Source: an uncultured Roseburia sp.
GTDB taxonomy: Bacteria; Bacillota; Clostridia; Lachnospirales; Lachnospiraceae
NCBI GenBank assembly: GCA_900548205.1
Contig: URJS01000047.1
Coordinates: 1 to 18,438, forward strand
Reading direction: 5' to 3'
DNA: 18,438 nt
In this document: piece after piece, positions 1 through 7,999 of the stretch
Layout of the letters: every line of letters begins with the position of its first letter
How positions within the stretch are numbered: the stretch's first letter is position 1
The notes under the pieces: generated by a model
What the model saw: the letters and a program-made list of their open reading frames with translations, nothing else
Told to the model about the DNA's origin: nothing
The model's database searches: none
Made by a program: the position numbers and the translations under genes

Positions 1-371
1 ACCTTATCGGCACCGCCCTGCATTATTTTGCCAAGTATATTCAGATCCATTTTCTCAGGGAAACAGACGATGTTCAATGCGGTCTTTACTGTGCCGCCCA
101 TCGCATAGATATCACTGAGCGCATTTGCAGCCGCTATCTGTCCAAACGTATATGGATCATCAACCATCGGTGGAAAAAAATCAAGCGTCTGGACTATCGC
201 CGTGTCATCTGAAATTCTGTACACTGCCGCATCATCGCTGCTATCATATCCGACGAGCAGATTGCTGTCTTTTTCGCCCTTTGGCAACTTTGCTAAAACA
301 TGACTTAATAAATCCGGACCAAGCTTTGCAGTACAGCCACCGCCCTTGCAAAACACTATTTCCTGTGGCAT
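1..371 (-). CDS. selD: Selenide, water dikinase SelD (C-terminus cut off by window edge)
   Basis: SelD makes selenophosphate from selenide and ATP; this is the activated selenium donor for selenoproteins, selenouridine in tRNA and the labile selenium cofactor of some molybdenum hydroxylases. Only the first 123 codons lie in the window. The translation starts MPQEIVFCKGGGCTAKLG; Cys13 and Lys16 match the catalytic Cys17/Lys20 pair of the E. coli enzyme, so this is the cysteine and not the selenocysteine form (the codon is TGT). It continues with NLLVGYDSSDDAAVY, TLDFFPPMVDDPYTFG and AAANALSDIYAMGG, all hallmark SelD segments. The ATG at 371 is preceded by AAAGGAG at good spacing. It lies 29 bases after the cysteine desulfurase gene and is probably co-transcribed with it. 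With yqeB and yqeC in the same operon, a role in selenium cofactor supply is likely; whether it also serves selenocysteine synthesis cannot be judged here. Confidence 0.95.
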   Translation of the reverse strand, partial: MPQEIVFCKGGGCTAKLGPDLLSHVLAKLPKGEKDSNLLVGYDSSDDAAVYRISDDTAIVQTLDFFPPMVDDPYTFGQIAAANALSDIYAMGGTVKTALNIVCFPEKMDLNILGKIMQGGADK

Positions 372-400
372 GTTTGCTCCTTTCCATTGTTTAATACTGT

Positions 401-1564
401 TTATCTCAATGCCGCAATCTGCATAAGCGCTTCAGCGGCCTCATTTATCTCATCATTTGTATTATAATATGAAAATGAAAATCTCACCATACCCTGTTTT
501 TGTGTTCCAAAGAATTTATGCATCAGTGGTGCGCAGTGTATGCCGCTTCTTGTTGCAATGCCATACTCATTCATAAGTATATCCGACACCTCAGCAGAAT
601 CCATATCAGCTATATTTACTGAAACAATCGCACAATGTGCTCCATTATCGGGCAGCATGTCGAAATCCCCATATATCCTGATTCCCGGGATTATCTTTAT
701 TTTCTTTAGAAAAGCCTTCATCAGCATATACTCTTTAGCATATATGTTATCCACACCAATTTCTTCAATCGCCTTTATTCCTGCCAAAAGCCCTGCAATT
801 CCCGGGCCATTTAAGGTACCGGCCTCAAGTCTTGTCGGAAGCTCCATAGGCTGGCTCTCAAGAAAGCTGAGCACGCCGGTGCCACCGCTTTTAACCGGCT
901 TTATATCTGCTCTTTCTCCCACATAAAGTCCTCCGGTCCCCTGTGGACCCATCAGCCCCTTGTGCCCTGTGAAGCAGAGCACATCAATATTCATGTCTTT
1001 TACATTTATCGGAAGCACACCGGCTGTCTGCGATGCGTCAACTATAAATAAAAGGTCATGCTTTCGTGCGATTTGCCCTATTGACTTAATGTCCACCACA
1101 TTGCCTGTGAGATTTGAAGCATGTGTGCAGACGATGGCTTTTGTTTCCGGACAAATTGCAGCCTCTATATCCCGCGGGGAAATTATCCCTCTTTTTATTC
1201 CTTCATCACTGCATGGCACAATATCCACGCACACTCCCCTCTCCCTTTGCATATAAAGAGGTCTGAGCACCGAATTGTGCTCGAGCTGTGTCGTAATCAC
1301 ATGCTCCCCCGGCTCAAGCAGTCCGTGGATTGCAATGTTGAGCGACTCAGTGGAATTTGCCGTAAAAACAAGTCTATCCGCATCCTCCCCGCCGAAAAAT
1401 TCTGTAAGGCACATTCTGGCCTCATATATTTTCCTTGACGCATCAAGCGATGCATCCGACGTTCCGCGCCCGGAATTGCCGCAGTGCTTCATTGCATCAA
1501 GTACTGCATCATATACCGCATCCGGCTTTTTAATTGTTGTGGCAGCGTTGTCCAGGTAAATCAT
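401..1564 (-). CDS. Cysteine desulfurase-like class V aminotransferase (EF2568 type)
   Basis: 387 aa PLP enzyme of the NifS/SufS-like class V fold, predicted to remove sulfur (or selenium) from cysteine or selenocysteine. It starts MIYLDNAATT; the PLP lysine is K202 in FTGHKGLMGPQGTGG; HNSVL and VDASQTAGV follow the family pattern. The probable persulfide cysteine is C344 in RSGIHCAPLMH, in the short SufS-like context. Length is normal for the family. The ATG has GAGG at 7 nt. It sits between modC (20 bases upstream) and selD (29 bases downstream). The EF2568-type subfamily is known to travel with selD, yqeB and yqeC in genomes encoding selenium-dependent molybdenum hydroxylases. I infer that it feeds selenium or sulfur to the molybdenum cofactor and not to general Fe-S assembly, but the sequence alone cannot show the substrate. 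Confidence 0.9.
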   Translation of the reverse strand: MIYLDNAATTIKKPDAVYDAVLDAMKHCGNSGRGTSDASLDASRKIYEARMCLTEFFGGEDADRLVFTANSTESLNIAIHGLLEPGEHVITTQLEHNSVLRPLYMQRERGVCVDIVPCSDEGIKRGIISPRDIEAAICPETKAIVCTHASNLTGNVVDIKSIGQIARKHDLLFIVDASQTAGVLPINVKDMNIDVLCFTGHKGLMGPQGTGGLYVGERADIKPVKSGGTGVLSFLESQPMELPTRLEAGTLNGPGIAGLLAGIKAIEEIGVDNIYAKEYMLMKAFLKKIKIIPGIRIYGDFDMLPDNGAHCAIVSVNIADMDSAEVSDILMNEYGIATRSGIHCAPLMHKFFGTQKQGMVRFSFSYYNTNDEINEAAEALMQIAALR

Positions 1565-1584
1565 AGTATGTCCTCATTTACTTC

Positions 1585-2655
1585 TCATCCAAGCAGATAA
1601 AATTTCTTTATATAAAGCTCATCATTTATATTTTTGCTAAGCATATTTGCTTCTGTATGCTTTGGAAGATTTGCATAAATTGTTGAATCATTATTTAATC
1701 CACACGATACTTCCCATGTTTTTAGTTCTTCAACTATTTTATAATCTTTAATCCTGATTATATTTTTATTGTTATATGCAAGTACCGATTTTGCTTTACT
1801 TGCAGATATTATTATATCCTGAGGGAAAACACCTATGTGTGATATGTTGTCCGTATCCATCGCAAGCTGTTCAATCTGCTCATCAGTGACCTCAAATACG
1901 CTATCCCATTCCACGGCAAGAACATGATGCTTATCCTGCCATTTCACCTGTGATATATTGTTGCAGCCCACAAGCAGTGCCTGCTCCACAGACATAGGCC
2001 GCATGAAGAAATCTTTTTTGTCGCGGACTGCACTCAGCATGCCGCTCTCAATACTTCCGATACGCTCTGCCAGACGATACACCTCATCGCGATTGTGTGA
2101 CACAAAGATAACAGGATTGTGAAAATCGGAAAGCATCTCCATAAGCTCTGATTCCATACTTCTTTTCACATGCTCATCCAGTGCCGAAAAAGGCTCATCG
2201 AGCAGTATACACTCCGGTTTAGCCGCAAGCATGCGAAGCATTGCCACGCGCTGCCTCTGGCCTCCCGAGAGATGATCCGGATATGTGTCTGCCATGCCAT
2301 CAAGCCCATACCGCTTCAGCCAGACCTTCACCTTTTTTTCATCGCGATGTCCCATTGCTATGCATATATTTTCCATCACGGTCATTGTAGGAAAAAGTGC
2401 ATAGTCCTGAAACAGATAGCCTACCCTGCGCTTACCGGGGTGCAGATTTATGCGATTTTTTGAGTCATACAGCACCCGGTCATTTAATGATATAAAGCCT
2501 GAATCAGGAGTCTCTATCCCTGCTATACACTTGAGTGTCATACTCTTTCCTGAGCCCGACATACCAATTACGGACACAATCTCGTCCGTAAGCTCCATGT
2601 CAACCGAAAGCATGAAATTATCCAACTGTTTTTTTATTTTTACTATGAGCGACAT
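1585..2655 (-). CDS. modC: Molybdate ABC transporter ATP-binding protein ModC
   Basis: 356 aa ATPase that powers molybdate import. Walker A is GMSGSGKS (31-38), the Q-loop glutamine is about Q83 (LFQDYALFP), the signature LSGGQRQR is at 129-136, Walker B CILLDEP at 149-155, and the switch histidine H187 is in FVSHNRDE. The C-terminal part from about 230 is less conserved and fits the TOBE/Mop-like regulatory domain of ModC-type ATPases. Its ATG lies inside the 3' end of modB (38-base overlap), so the two are probably translationally coupled; no strong ribosome binding site is visible, only a purine-rich AAGAGAAAGAG run. modA and modB directly upstream support molybdate over related substrates; sulfate or tungstate cannot be excluded from the ATPase alone. 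Confidence 0.9.
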   Translation of the reverse strand: MSLIVKIKKQLDNFMLSVDMELTDEIVSVIGMSGSGKSMTLKCIAGIETPDSGFISLNDRVLYDSKNRINLHPGKRRVGYLFQDYALFPTMTVMENICIAMGHRDEKKVKVWLKRYGLDGMADTYPDHLSGGQRQRVAMLRMLAAKPECILLDEPFSALDEHVKRSMESELMEMLSDFHNPVIFVSHNRDEVYRLAERIGSIESGMLSAVRDKKDFFMRPMSVEQALLVGCNNISQVKWQDKHHVLAVEWDSVFEVTDEQIEQLAMDTDNISHIGVFPQDIIISASKAKSVLAYNNKNIIRIKDYKIVEELKTWEVSCGLNNDSTIYANLPKHTEANMLSKNINDELYIKKFYLLG

Positions 2656-3343
2656 TATTTTTTCTCTTTCTCTTTATGCCCTTGCTTTTGCCGCATATCA
2701 TATTTATCGATACAAGGCATGCAAACGAAATCGCTATGATTACTATGCACCAGAAGCCCGCTGTGGCATAGTCACCACTTTGGATGACCATTGCTATCTG
2801 CTGTGATATGGTCGATGTCTTTCCCGCTATATTTCCGGCAAGCATTGATGTGGCGCCGTACTCACCGATAGCTCTGGCAAAGGCCAGTGTGACACCCGAT
2901 ATGATACCGGGCTTTGCCATCGGCAAACGTATTTTCCAGAAAACCTTCCACTCACTTATGCCGAGAGTGCGCGCCGCATATATGACATTTTCGTCTATCT
3001 GCTCAAATGCCGCTCTCGCATTTCTGTACATGAGAGGGAGTGCAATGATGGTCGCTGCAACCACACAGCCAAGCCACGTGTGTACTACCTGTATACCCAT
3101 GCTATTGCTTAAAAAACTTCCAAAGGGACGTCTTGTACTGAAAATCCTTAAAAGGATGTATCCAGCCACGGTAGGCGGCAATACCATCGGAAGTGTTAGC
3201 AGTCCATCCCAGAATGCCCTCACTCTGCCCTTTGTGTTTATAACAAGCTCAGCAAAGGCTATTCCAATAAAGAATGAAAAAACCGACGCTACTATTCCTG
3301 TTTTTAATGTTATCCAAAGCGGTGCGAAATCAATCGTTCCCAT
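2618..3343 (-). CDS. modB: Molybdate ABC transporter permease ModB
   Basis: 241 aa inner-membrane permease of the binding-protein-dependent transport family. Hydrophobic segments are seen near residues 12-33, 45-67, 90-105, 140-160 and 195-217. The cytoplasmic coupling (EAA-type) loop is recognisable as ARTLGISEWKVFWKIRLP followed by GIISG, and ARAIGEYGAT is typical of ModB. The tail after about residue 218 is very lysine/arginine-rich. The start ATG shares its A with the modA stop (TAATG at 3343), giving a one-base overlap and likely coupled translation; the 3' end overlaps modC by 38 bases. It forms the channel with ModC as ATPase and ModA as extracellular binding lipoprotein. Confidence 0.92.
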   Translation of the reverse strand: MGTIDFAPLWITLKTGIVASVFSFFIGIAFAELVINTKGRVRAFWDGLLTLPMVLPPTVAGYILLRIFSTRRPFGSFLSNSMGIQVVHTWLGCVVAATIIALPLMYRNARAAFEQIDENVIYAARTLGISEWKVFWKIRLPMAKPGIISGVTLAFARAIGEYGATSMLAGNIAGKTSTISQQIAMVIQSGDYATAGFWCIVIIAISFACLVSINMICGKSKGIKRKRKNNVAHSKNKKTVG

Positions 3344-4314
3344 TATTCATTTACCGTAAAATGATATTTCTCAAATACTGACATTGCCTCATCTGTCTGA
3401 AGATATGCAATAAATTCCTTTGCGGCTTCAAGCTCGTCTGCTGTAGTGTTGTCACCCTTTAAGGCTGCTATCGGATATATAACATCACCTGTTAAGCTGT
3501 TTGGAAGCTTTTCTATAATGTCAAGCTGATTCTCGTATCCGAATGTATCTGAGTAATAAACTGTTCCTATTTCGTTTGCACCCTCAGCTACGGCAGATGC
3601 AACTGCACCTACATTTGCACAGCTGTTGATTTCCAGACCGCCAAGTGCCTTTGAGATATCAGAATCTGAAATATCCTGTGGCTTTGAAGCATCTCCTTCA
3701 ACCATTTTTGAATTTACAAGTGCTACTCTGGTGTACTGTCCTACAGGAACTGTTCCGTCAGCAAGTGCCATATTTTTAGCCTTTGAGATGTCTGCAAAGC
3801 TGGTAACTGCCGTGCCACTATTCTTATATGTAACAAGGCACACCTGATTATTTAAAAGGTCAACACGAGTATCATCAACCACGCTTCCTGCTTCATAACC
3901 ATTCTGAAGCTCATCCATCTGTGCCACTCCTGCTGAGAAAAAGATATTGCACTTCGCGCCCTCTTTAATCTGTGCCATCAGAGTTCCCGAACTGTCATAG
4001 TTGTTCTGGAAGTTTACATTTGGATGCTCCTTGGTGTAGGCTGCACAAATTTCATCCATAACACTGTTTAAGCTCTTTGCCGCAAAAATCGATAAATCTA
4101 CATCTACATTACCGTTCTCTGTCTGCGCGCTGCTTGTCACAATTTTATCAGTAGCATTACCGCTCTCTGCAGTATCCTTCTTTCCGCAGCCTGCAAAAAG
4201 TCCTGCTGTAAGAATAAGTCCAAGCGTAAGTCCTGCATATGCTGCAAATTTTCTCTTTAAACCCTTGCGCTCCTTTACTGATTTATCAGTGCCTGTTGCT
4301 CTTCTTAAAATCAC
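3343..4314 (-). CDS. modA: Molybdate-binding lipoprotein ModA
   Basis: 323 aa extracytoplasmic solute-binding lipoprotein of the molybdate importer. A basic N-terminus (residues 1-22) leads into a hydrophobic segment and a lipobox LFAGC with the lipidated cysteine at 43, followed by a Ser/Thr/Asp-rich linker. The mature part begins VDLSIFAAKSLNSVMDEI and includes NNYDSSGTLMAQI, CNIFFSAG and VPVGQYTR, the usual ligand-pocket segments of ModA. The start is a GTG; it is the first possible start after in-frame TGA codons at the end of the preceding gene, with AGAGAGATT upstream. The N-region before the signal core is longer than usual (22 residues), but no internal ATG, GTG or TTG offers a shorter alternative. 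It overlaps modB by one base. Confidence 0.92.
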   Translation of the reverse strand: MILRRATGTDKSVKERKGLKRKFAAYAGLTLGLILTAGLFAGCGKKDTAESGNATDKIVTSSAQTENGNVDVDLSIFAAKSLNSVMDEICAAYTKEHPNVNFQNNYDSSGTLMAQIKEGAKCNIFFSAGVAQMDELQNGYEAGSVVDDTRVDLLNNQVCLVTYKNSGTAVTSFADISKAKNMALADGTVPVGQYTRVALVNSKMVEGDASKPQDISDSDISKALGGLEINSCANVGAVASAVAEGANEIGTVYYSDTFGYENQLDIIEKLPNSLTGDVIYPIAALKGDNTTADELEAAKEFIAYLQTDEAMSVFEKYHFTVNE

Positions 4315-4347
4315 ACTTTTAATCTCTCTTTTCTTTTTATTTATTCA

Positions 4348-5793
4348 TCATTTGATCTGCTCCAGCAGCACTGAAATGCTACCTCCGCACACCATTCCCT
4401 CATTCTCGGCATCGTCAGTATTCATGCTGACATCAATCAGCTCACATTTGAACTCCTGATTGCGAAACAGCCTCCTGCAGCGGCTTATAACTAAAGCCTC
4501 CGCACAGCCTCCGCCTATTGTTCCAACAATACGGTTGTCTGAGCTCACAAGCATCTGTGTGCCAACTCCGCGCGGTGCACTGCCGTTCTTTTTTATGATG
4601 GTACACAGTATGTACTTCTCATCCGGGGAGTGTGTAACTGATGCACAATGCCCAGCCACCTCAGTAAGTGCGTCAAGCACTTCGTTATCTATCTGAGTGC
4701 AGTTTGTACGCTCATTTTTACACTTTACTATCTCGCTTATCACCGAAAGAGCAATTTCCTCCGGTGTCTGTCCACCTATTGCAAGGCCTATCGGAGAATG
4801 TAATCCTGATATAATTTCCTGTGAAAATCCAGATTCTTCAAGGTCTTTTTTCACTATCACAGCTCTTTTCTTTGAGCCCATCATACCCACATAGGCATAG
4901 GACTTTGTGAATATCTCTGTGAGGCATTCCATATCGAAGCGATGTCCTCTTGTCATGCATACATAGTAATCATCCGCCTGCGGCTGTAGCTTGGCGAGAG
5001 TTTCTTTATAATCGCCGCAAATCACATGGTCTGCGCCTTGGCGCTTTGCATTGTCTGCAAACAAAGGTCTGTCCTCTATCACCCATATGTCAAATGCCAA
5101 AAGCGATGCCATGCGTACAAGTGCCGCCGATACATGCCCTCCACCGCAGATTATGAGACGTGGTCTGCTGCCTATCTGCTGTCTGAACATCACAATGGAA
5201 TTATCATTGTCATCTATTTCATCTGCCCACACATTGCCGTATGCCACTCTTATTCTGCCATCTATATAGAGTGCCTTTGCCCCGGCATGTGCTCCTTCTA
5301 TGACTGTCAAAAGCTCACAGCGGCTGTCCACAGGTCTGTCCTTTATCGAAGCATATATGTTGGCCGGAATCAACTTCACCTCGTCACCGGCATGAATCTG
5401 ACCACCTCTTACGACTACCGCAAACACACCCTCCTTTGGCATAATGCACTCGCCCATCCTCTTGTATATGGCACAATGCGAATGGCACTGCTTGCCTATC
5501 TGCGTCATCTCAAGGATGGTATCTCCTATGCAAAAGCGTGTACCAAGAGGCAGATTTCCTAAATCAAATCCTGAAATAATTAAATTTTCACCGAATGCAC
5601 CGTTGTCTATCTGTGCCCCTCTTGCCCTGAAGTCATCTATTTTCTCCGCGGAAAGCAGGCTGACCTGCCTGTGCCACTTTCCGGCATGTGCATCTCCCAT
5701 GATGCCGTAGTCTGCAACAAGCTCCGCCTGTGGCACCTCTCTCTTTTCAGTTCCTCTCTCTTTGCTTATATTGATTGCAAGAAGCTTTCCCAT
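4348..5793 (-). CDS. MOSC domain-XdhC fusion, molybdenum cofactor delivery/maturation protein
   Basis: 481 aa, unusually composed. Residues 1-143 form a MOSC domain with the conserved family cysteine at C103 in GKQCHSHCAIYK. Residues 155-205 look like a degenerate XdhC/CoxI-type half (LLTVIEGAHAGAKALYIDGRI). Residues 211-345 are the XdhC Rossmann domain, with dinucleotide motif LIICGGGHVSAAL and the YVGMMGSKKR and HSPIGLAIGGQTPEEIALSV segments. Residues 379-481 are a second, canonical XdhC/CoxI domain (NGSAPRGVGTQML, GTIGGGCAEA, NEGMVCGGSI). XdhC proteins bind molybdenum cofactor, promote its sulfuration and insert it into xanthine dehydrogenase-type enzymes; MOSC domains are sulfur-carrier or cofactor-handling modules. 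The fusion suggests that cofactor maturation and handover are combined. It starts 9 bases after moaA; AGGGGG lies within the moaA stop region but at about 15 nt, so coupled translation is likely. The substrate enzyme is not in the window. Confidence 0.88.
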   Translation of the reverse strand: MGKLLAINISKERGTEKREVPQAELVADYGIMGDAHAGKWHRQVSLLSAEKIDDFRARGAQIDNGAFGENLIISGFDLGNLPLGTRFCIGDTILEMTQIGKQCHSHCAIYKRMGECIMPKEGVFAVVVRGGQIHAGDEVKLIPANIYASIKDRPVDSRCELLTVIEGAHAGAKALYIDGRIRVAYGNVWADEIDDNDNSIVMFRQQIGSRPRLIICGGGHVSAALVRMASLLAFDIWVIEDRPLFADNAKRQGADHVICGDYKETLAKLQPQADDYYVCMTRGHRFDMECLTEIFTKSYAYVGMMGSKKRAVIVKKDLEESGFSQEIISGLHSPIGLAIGGQTPEEIALSVISEIVKCKNERTNCTQIDNEVLDALTEVAGHCASVTHSPDEKYILCTIIKKNGSAPRGVGTQMLVSSDNRIVGTIGGGCAEALVISRCRRLFRNQEFKCELIDVSMNTDDAENEGMVCGGSISVLLEQIK

Positions 5794-5802
5794 TATTTTC
5801 TA

Positions 5803-6870
5803 TCAGCCCCCTATCCGGCTCATATTTCTTGCTGCATTTACTTCCGCAGCTTCTATCTCTGTAGTCTTTGTCTCTGTAGTTTTTGTATATGTCACTGCAT
5901 TATCATTAAAATTGTGACACCTTGGCTTTGCCTTTATGGCAGCCCTTAGTGCCCGGACTATTGCAAAATCTTTTTCCACATCATCTGCAAAATCCCATGA
6001 ATCAGGTACTAAATCCATCGTCACGCTGCTTCCCAGGCATGGCATAAGCCTGCCGTCAGCCGTAACACGTATGCGGTTGCAGGTGTCGCAGAACTTCCCA
6101 TGAATTGCCTGAATCAGACCTACTCTGATACCAAGTTCCGGAAAAATGTAATACTCTGCCGGGCCGTTATCCGGAATTTTCCGTTTGTCATTTCCCGAAT
6201 TAATTTCTTTTGTTTTTTCAGTATTTATACGGCAAGGTTCTCCATACAATTTTGAAAGTGTACCAATAACCTTCTTATATGGCTCGACTCCGTTGGTGTG
6301 TCCTTCACCTACCGGCATCATCTCTATAAAGCGGATATCTGTACCTTTTTTTGCAACATATCGTGTGAGCGCCACCACATCTGTCTGCGGTGTGAGCACC
6401 ACATTGATTTTCACTCTTATTCCGCACTCTATAGCGGCATTGATTCCATGCTTTACTTCTTCAAGCAGCGGTTTTTTTGTGATGCGTTCATATTCTGACG
6501 CATCTATAGTGTCCAGGCTCACATTTATGCTGTCTATGCCTGCTTCCTTTAACCACTTTGCATGCTGCACAAGCAGTACTGCATTTGTAGTAAGCGATAC
6601 GCTGCTGACACCCGGTATCTTTTTGATTTGTAAAACCATTTCATCAAGCTGCGGATGCAAAAGCGGCTCACCGCCTGTCAGACGAAAATGCTTAATTCCA
6701 AGCCTTGTGGCTGCGCGGACTATGCAAAGCACCTCTTTTACGCTAAGTATATTTAGTGCATGACAGTGCTCATTATTGTCACAGGGATTGCAGTAATAGC
6801 AGTTTAAATTACAGCTATCTATCACCGATATGCGCATATAGTCAATCTCTCTGCCAAATCCATCGCGCAT
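5803..6870 (-). CDS. moaA: GTP 3',8-cyclase MoaA
   Basis: 355 aa radical SAM enzyme that converts GTP to 3',8-cyclo-GTP, the first step of molybdopterin synthesis. The N-terminal SAM cluster is CNLNCYYC (residues 20-27 from the chosen start). FRLTGGEPLLHP is the radical SAM GGE motif, and the second cluster is FCDTCNRIRVTADGRLMPC. The protein ends in the essential Gly-Gly pair (MSRIGG). An extra low-complexity linker (TYTKTTETKTTEIEAAEV) precedes this tail and is encoded by a 15-bp tandem repeat. A longer reading frame from 6918 exists, but the ATG at 6870 is preferred: it begins MRDGFGREIDYMRIS as usual for MoaA, has GGAAAGGG at 6879-6886, and lies one base after the upstream gene's TAA. It works with MoaC in the same operon. 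Confidence 0.95.
   Translation of the reverse strand: MRDGFGREIDYMRISVIDSCNLNCYYCNPCDNNEHCHALNILSVKEVLCIVRAATRLGIKHFRLTGGEPLLHPQLDEMVLQIKKIPGVSSVSLTTNAVLLVQHAKWLKEAGIDSINVSLDTIDASEYERITKKPLLEEVKHGINAAIECGIRVKINVVLTPQTDVVALTRYVAKKGTDIRFIEMMPVGEGHTNGVEPYKKVIGTLSKLYGEPCRINTEKTKEINSGNDKRKIPDNGPAEYYIFPELGIRVGLIQAIHGKFCDTCNRIRVTADGRLMPCLGSSVTMDLVPDSWDFADDVEKDFAIVRALRAAIKAKPRCHNFNDNAVTYTKTTETKTTEIEAAEVNAARNMSRIGG
5856..5885. repeat. 15-bp tandem repeat inside the 3' end of moaA
   Basis: TCTCTGTAGTCTTTG and TCTCTGTAGTTTTTG (14 of 15 bases identical) are adjacent. On the minus strand they encode KTTEI and KTTET, part of the linker before the C-terminal Gly-Gly of MoaA. Its length is a multiple of three, so gain or loss of a unit keeps the frame. 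Confidence 0.8.
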
Positions 6871-6871
6871 G

Positions 6872-7960
6872 TTAAAAGCCCTTTCCAAAACCACAGTTAG
6901 GAAACGTGCAGACATCACAATTCAGGCAGAGGCCGCCTTCTCCAAGTCCGGCAAGCTCATCTGCATAAATCATATCACGTGCCATAAGCCTAGGCAACAC
7001 AATATCAAATATCGTGCGCTTATTGTACATGGCACAGCCGGGCAGCCCACATATCGGCACCAGCCTGTCACCTGCATCATAGTACGACAGCAAAAACATG
7101 GCTCCCGGAAGCACCGGCGAGCCGTATGACACAATCCGTGCGCCTGTATTTTTGATGGCAAGCGGCGTTTTATCATCAGGATCCACGCTCATTCCACCTG
7201 TGCAGAATACAATTTCCGCTCCGGCTTCTATCGCGCGTAAGCATCCGTCTGTGATTTTTTTGTCATCATCATCAAACACCTCATGAAACATCATCTGTGC
7301 GCCAAACTCTGCTATTTTTTTTTCTATAACAGGTGTAAATGCATCTTGTATCCTGCCATGGTACACTTCGTTTCCGGTTGTAATTATTGCTGCTTTTCTG
7401 ACCACAAACGGCTTAATATCAAGGATTGGACCATCCTCACATATATTAGAAGCTTCCTTTAGCTTATCTTTTTTTATGACAAGCGGTATGATTCTTGTTC
7501 CGGCGAGCTTATCACCCTTTTTCACAGTGGTATTGCCGTGCCTTGTGGCTATCATCAGCTCTCCAAAGGAGTTGACCTTTTCAAGCTTTTTGCTATCCAC
7601 CTTAAGCAGTCCATCACAGTCTGCGATTACCTCTATCTTGCCCTCCTTTACGGGGGACGGATGCATTTTACTCACAGTGCCGCAAGAAACGCCTGATTGT
7701 GTGTCTGCTTCAATTTTCTTTGTGCCACATGCGCTCATACGATAAAGCACCTCCGCAGCCTCATTCTCGTGCATCATGGTCTCATCATTTTCCCATATAT
7801 ATATGGTATCTTTTCCGACACTAAGCAGCACCGGTATGTCCTCTTTTGTTATGATATGCCCCTTGCGAAAAACTGCATCCTTTTTCACGCCGGGAATAAT
7901 CTGTGTGATATCGTGGCAGAGCACCTGTCCGGCTGCCTCAGTTGTCTTCATAAGCTTCAT
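6872..7960 (-). CDS. MoeA-like molybdopterin-binding protein with C-terminal cysteine cluster
   Basis: 362 aa. Residues 1-170 resemble the N-terminal region of MoeA-like proteins (GQVLCHDITQIIPG), and about 175-335 form a molybdopterin-binding (MoCF) domain with AAIITTGNEVY and FCTGGMSVDPDD, followed by GLPGCAMYNKRTIFD. MoeA proteins insert molybdate into adenylylated molybdopterin; this shorter divergent type may do that or handle the finished cofactor. The last 20 residues contain C-x2-C-x2-C-x4-C (C345, C348, C351, C356), not part of classic MoeA. A GTG at 7972 would add four residues, but the ATG at 7960 gives the normal MKLMKTTEA start with GGAG 11 nt upstream. The TAA is one base before moaA, indicating tight coupling. 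The exact role is inferred from the domain and context. Confidence 0.85.
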   Translation of the reverse strand: MKLMKTTEAAGQVLCHDITQIIPGVKKDAVFRKGHIITKEDIPVLLSVGKDTIYIWENDETMMHENEAAEVLYRMSACGTKKIEADTQSGVSCGTVSKMHPSPVKEGKIEVIADCDGLLKVDSKKLEKVNSFGELMIATRHGNTTVKKGDKLAGTRIIPLVIKKDKLKEASNICEDGPILDIKPFVVRKAAIITTGNEVYHGRIQDAFTPVIEKKIAEFGAQMMFHEVFDDDDKKITDGCLRAIEAGAEIVFCTGGMSVDPDDKTPLAIKNTGARIVSYGSPVLPGAMFLLSYYDAGDRLVPICGLPGCAMYNKRTIFDIVLPRLMARDMIYADELAGLGEGGLCLNCDVCTFPNCGFGKGF

Positions 7961-7999
7961 ATAATCCCACACTCCAATTATTATCTCTGTAAATATTAA

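Noticed and set aside
300..371. SelD as a selenoprotein with in-frame TGA
   Set aside because: The catalytic position is a TGT cysteine codon, and no in-frame TGA occurs in the visible part.
540..1559. Long plus-strand reading frames opposite the cysteine desulfurase and other genes
   Set aside because: They lie antisense to well-recognised genes, have no ribosome binding sites or recognisable domains, and show composition expected of shadow frames.
6871..6900. Molybdenum cofactor riboswitch before moaA
   Set aside because: The gap to the previous gene is one base, and no large conserved fold is seen in any gap of the operon.
6871..6918. Upstream start for moaA at 6918
   Set aside because: It would overlap the MoeA-like C-terminal tail and add 16 residues not seen in MoaA; the ATG at 6870 has a good ribosome binding site and the usual N-terminus.
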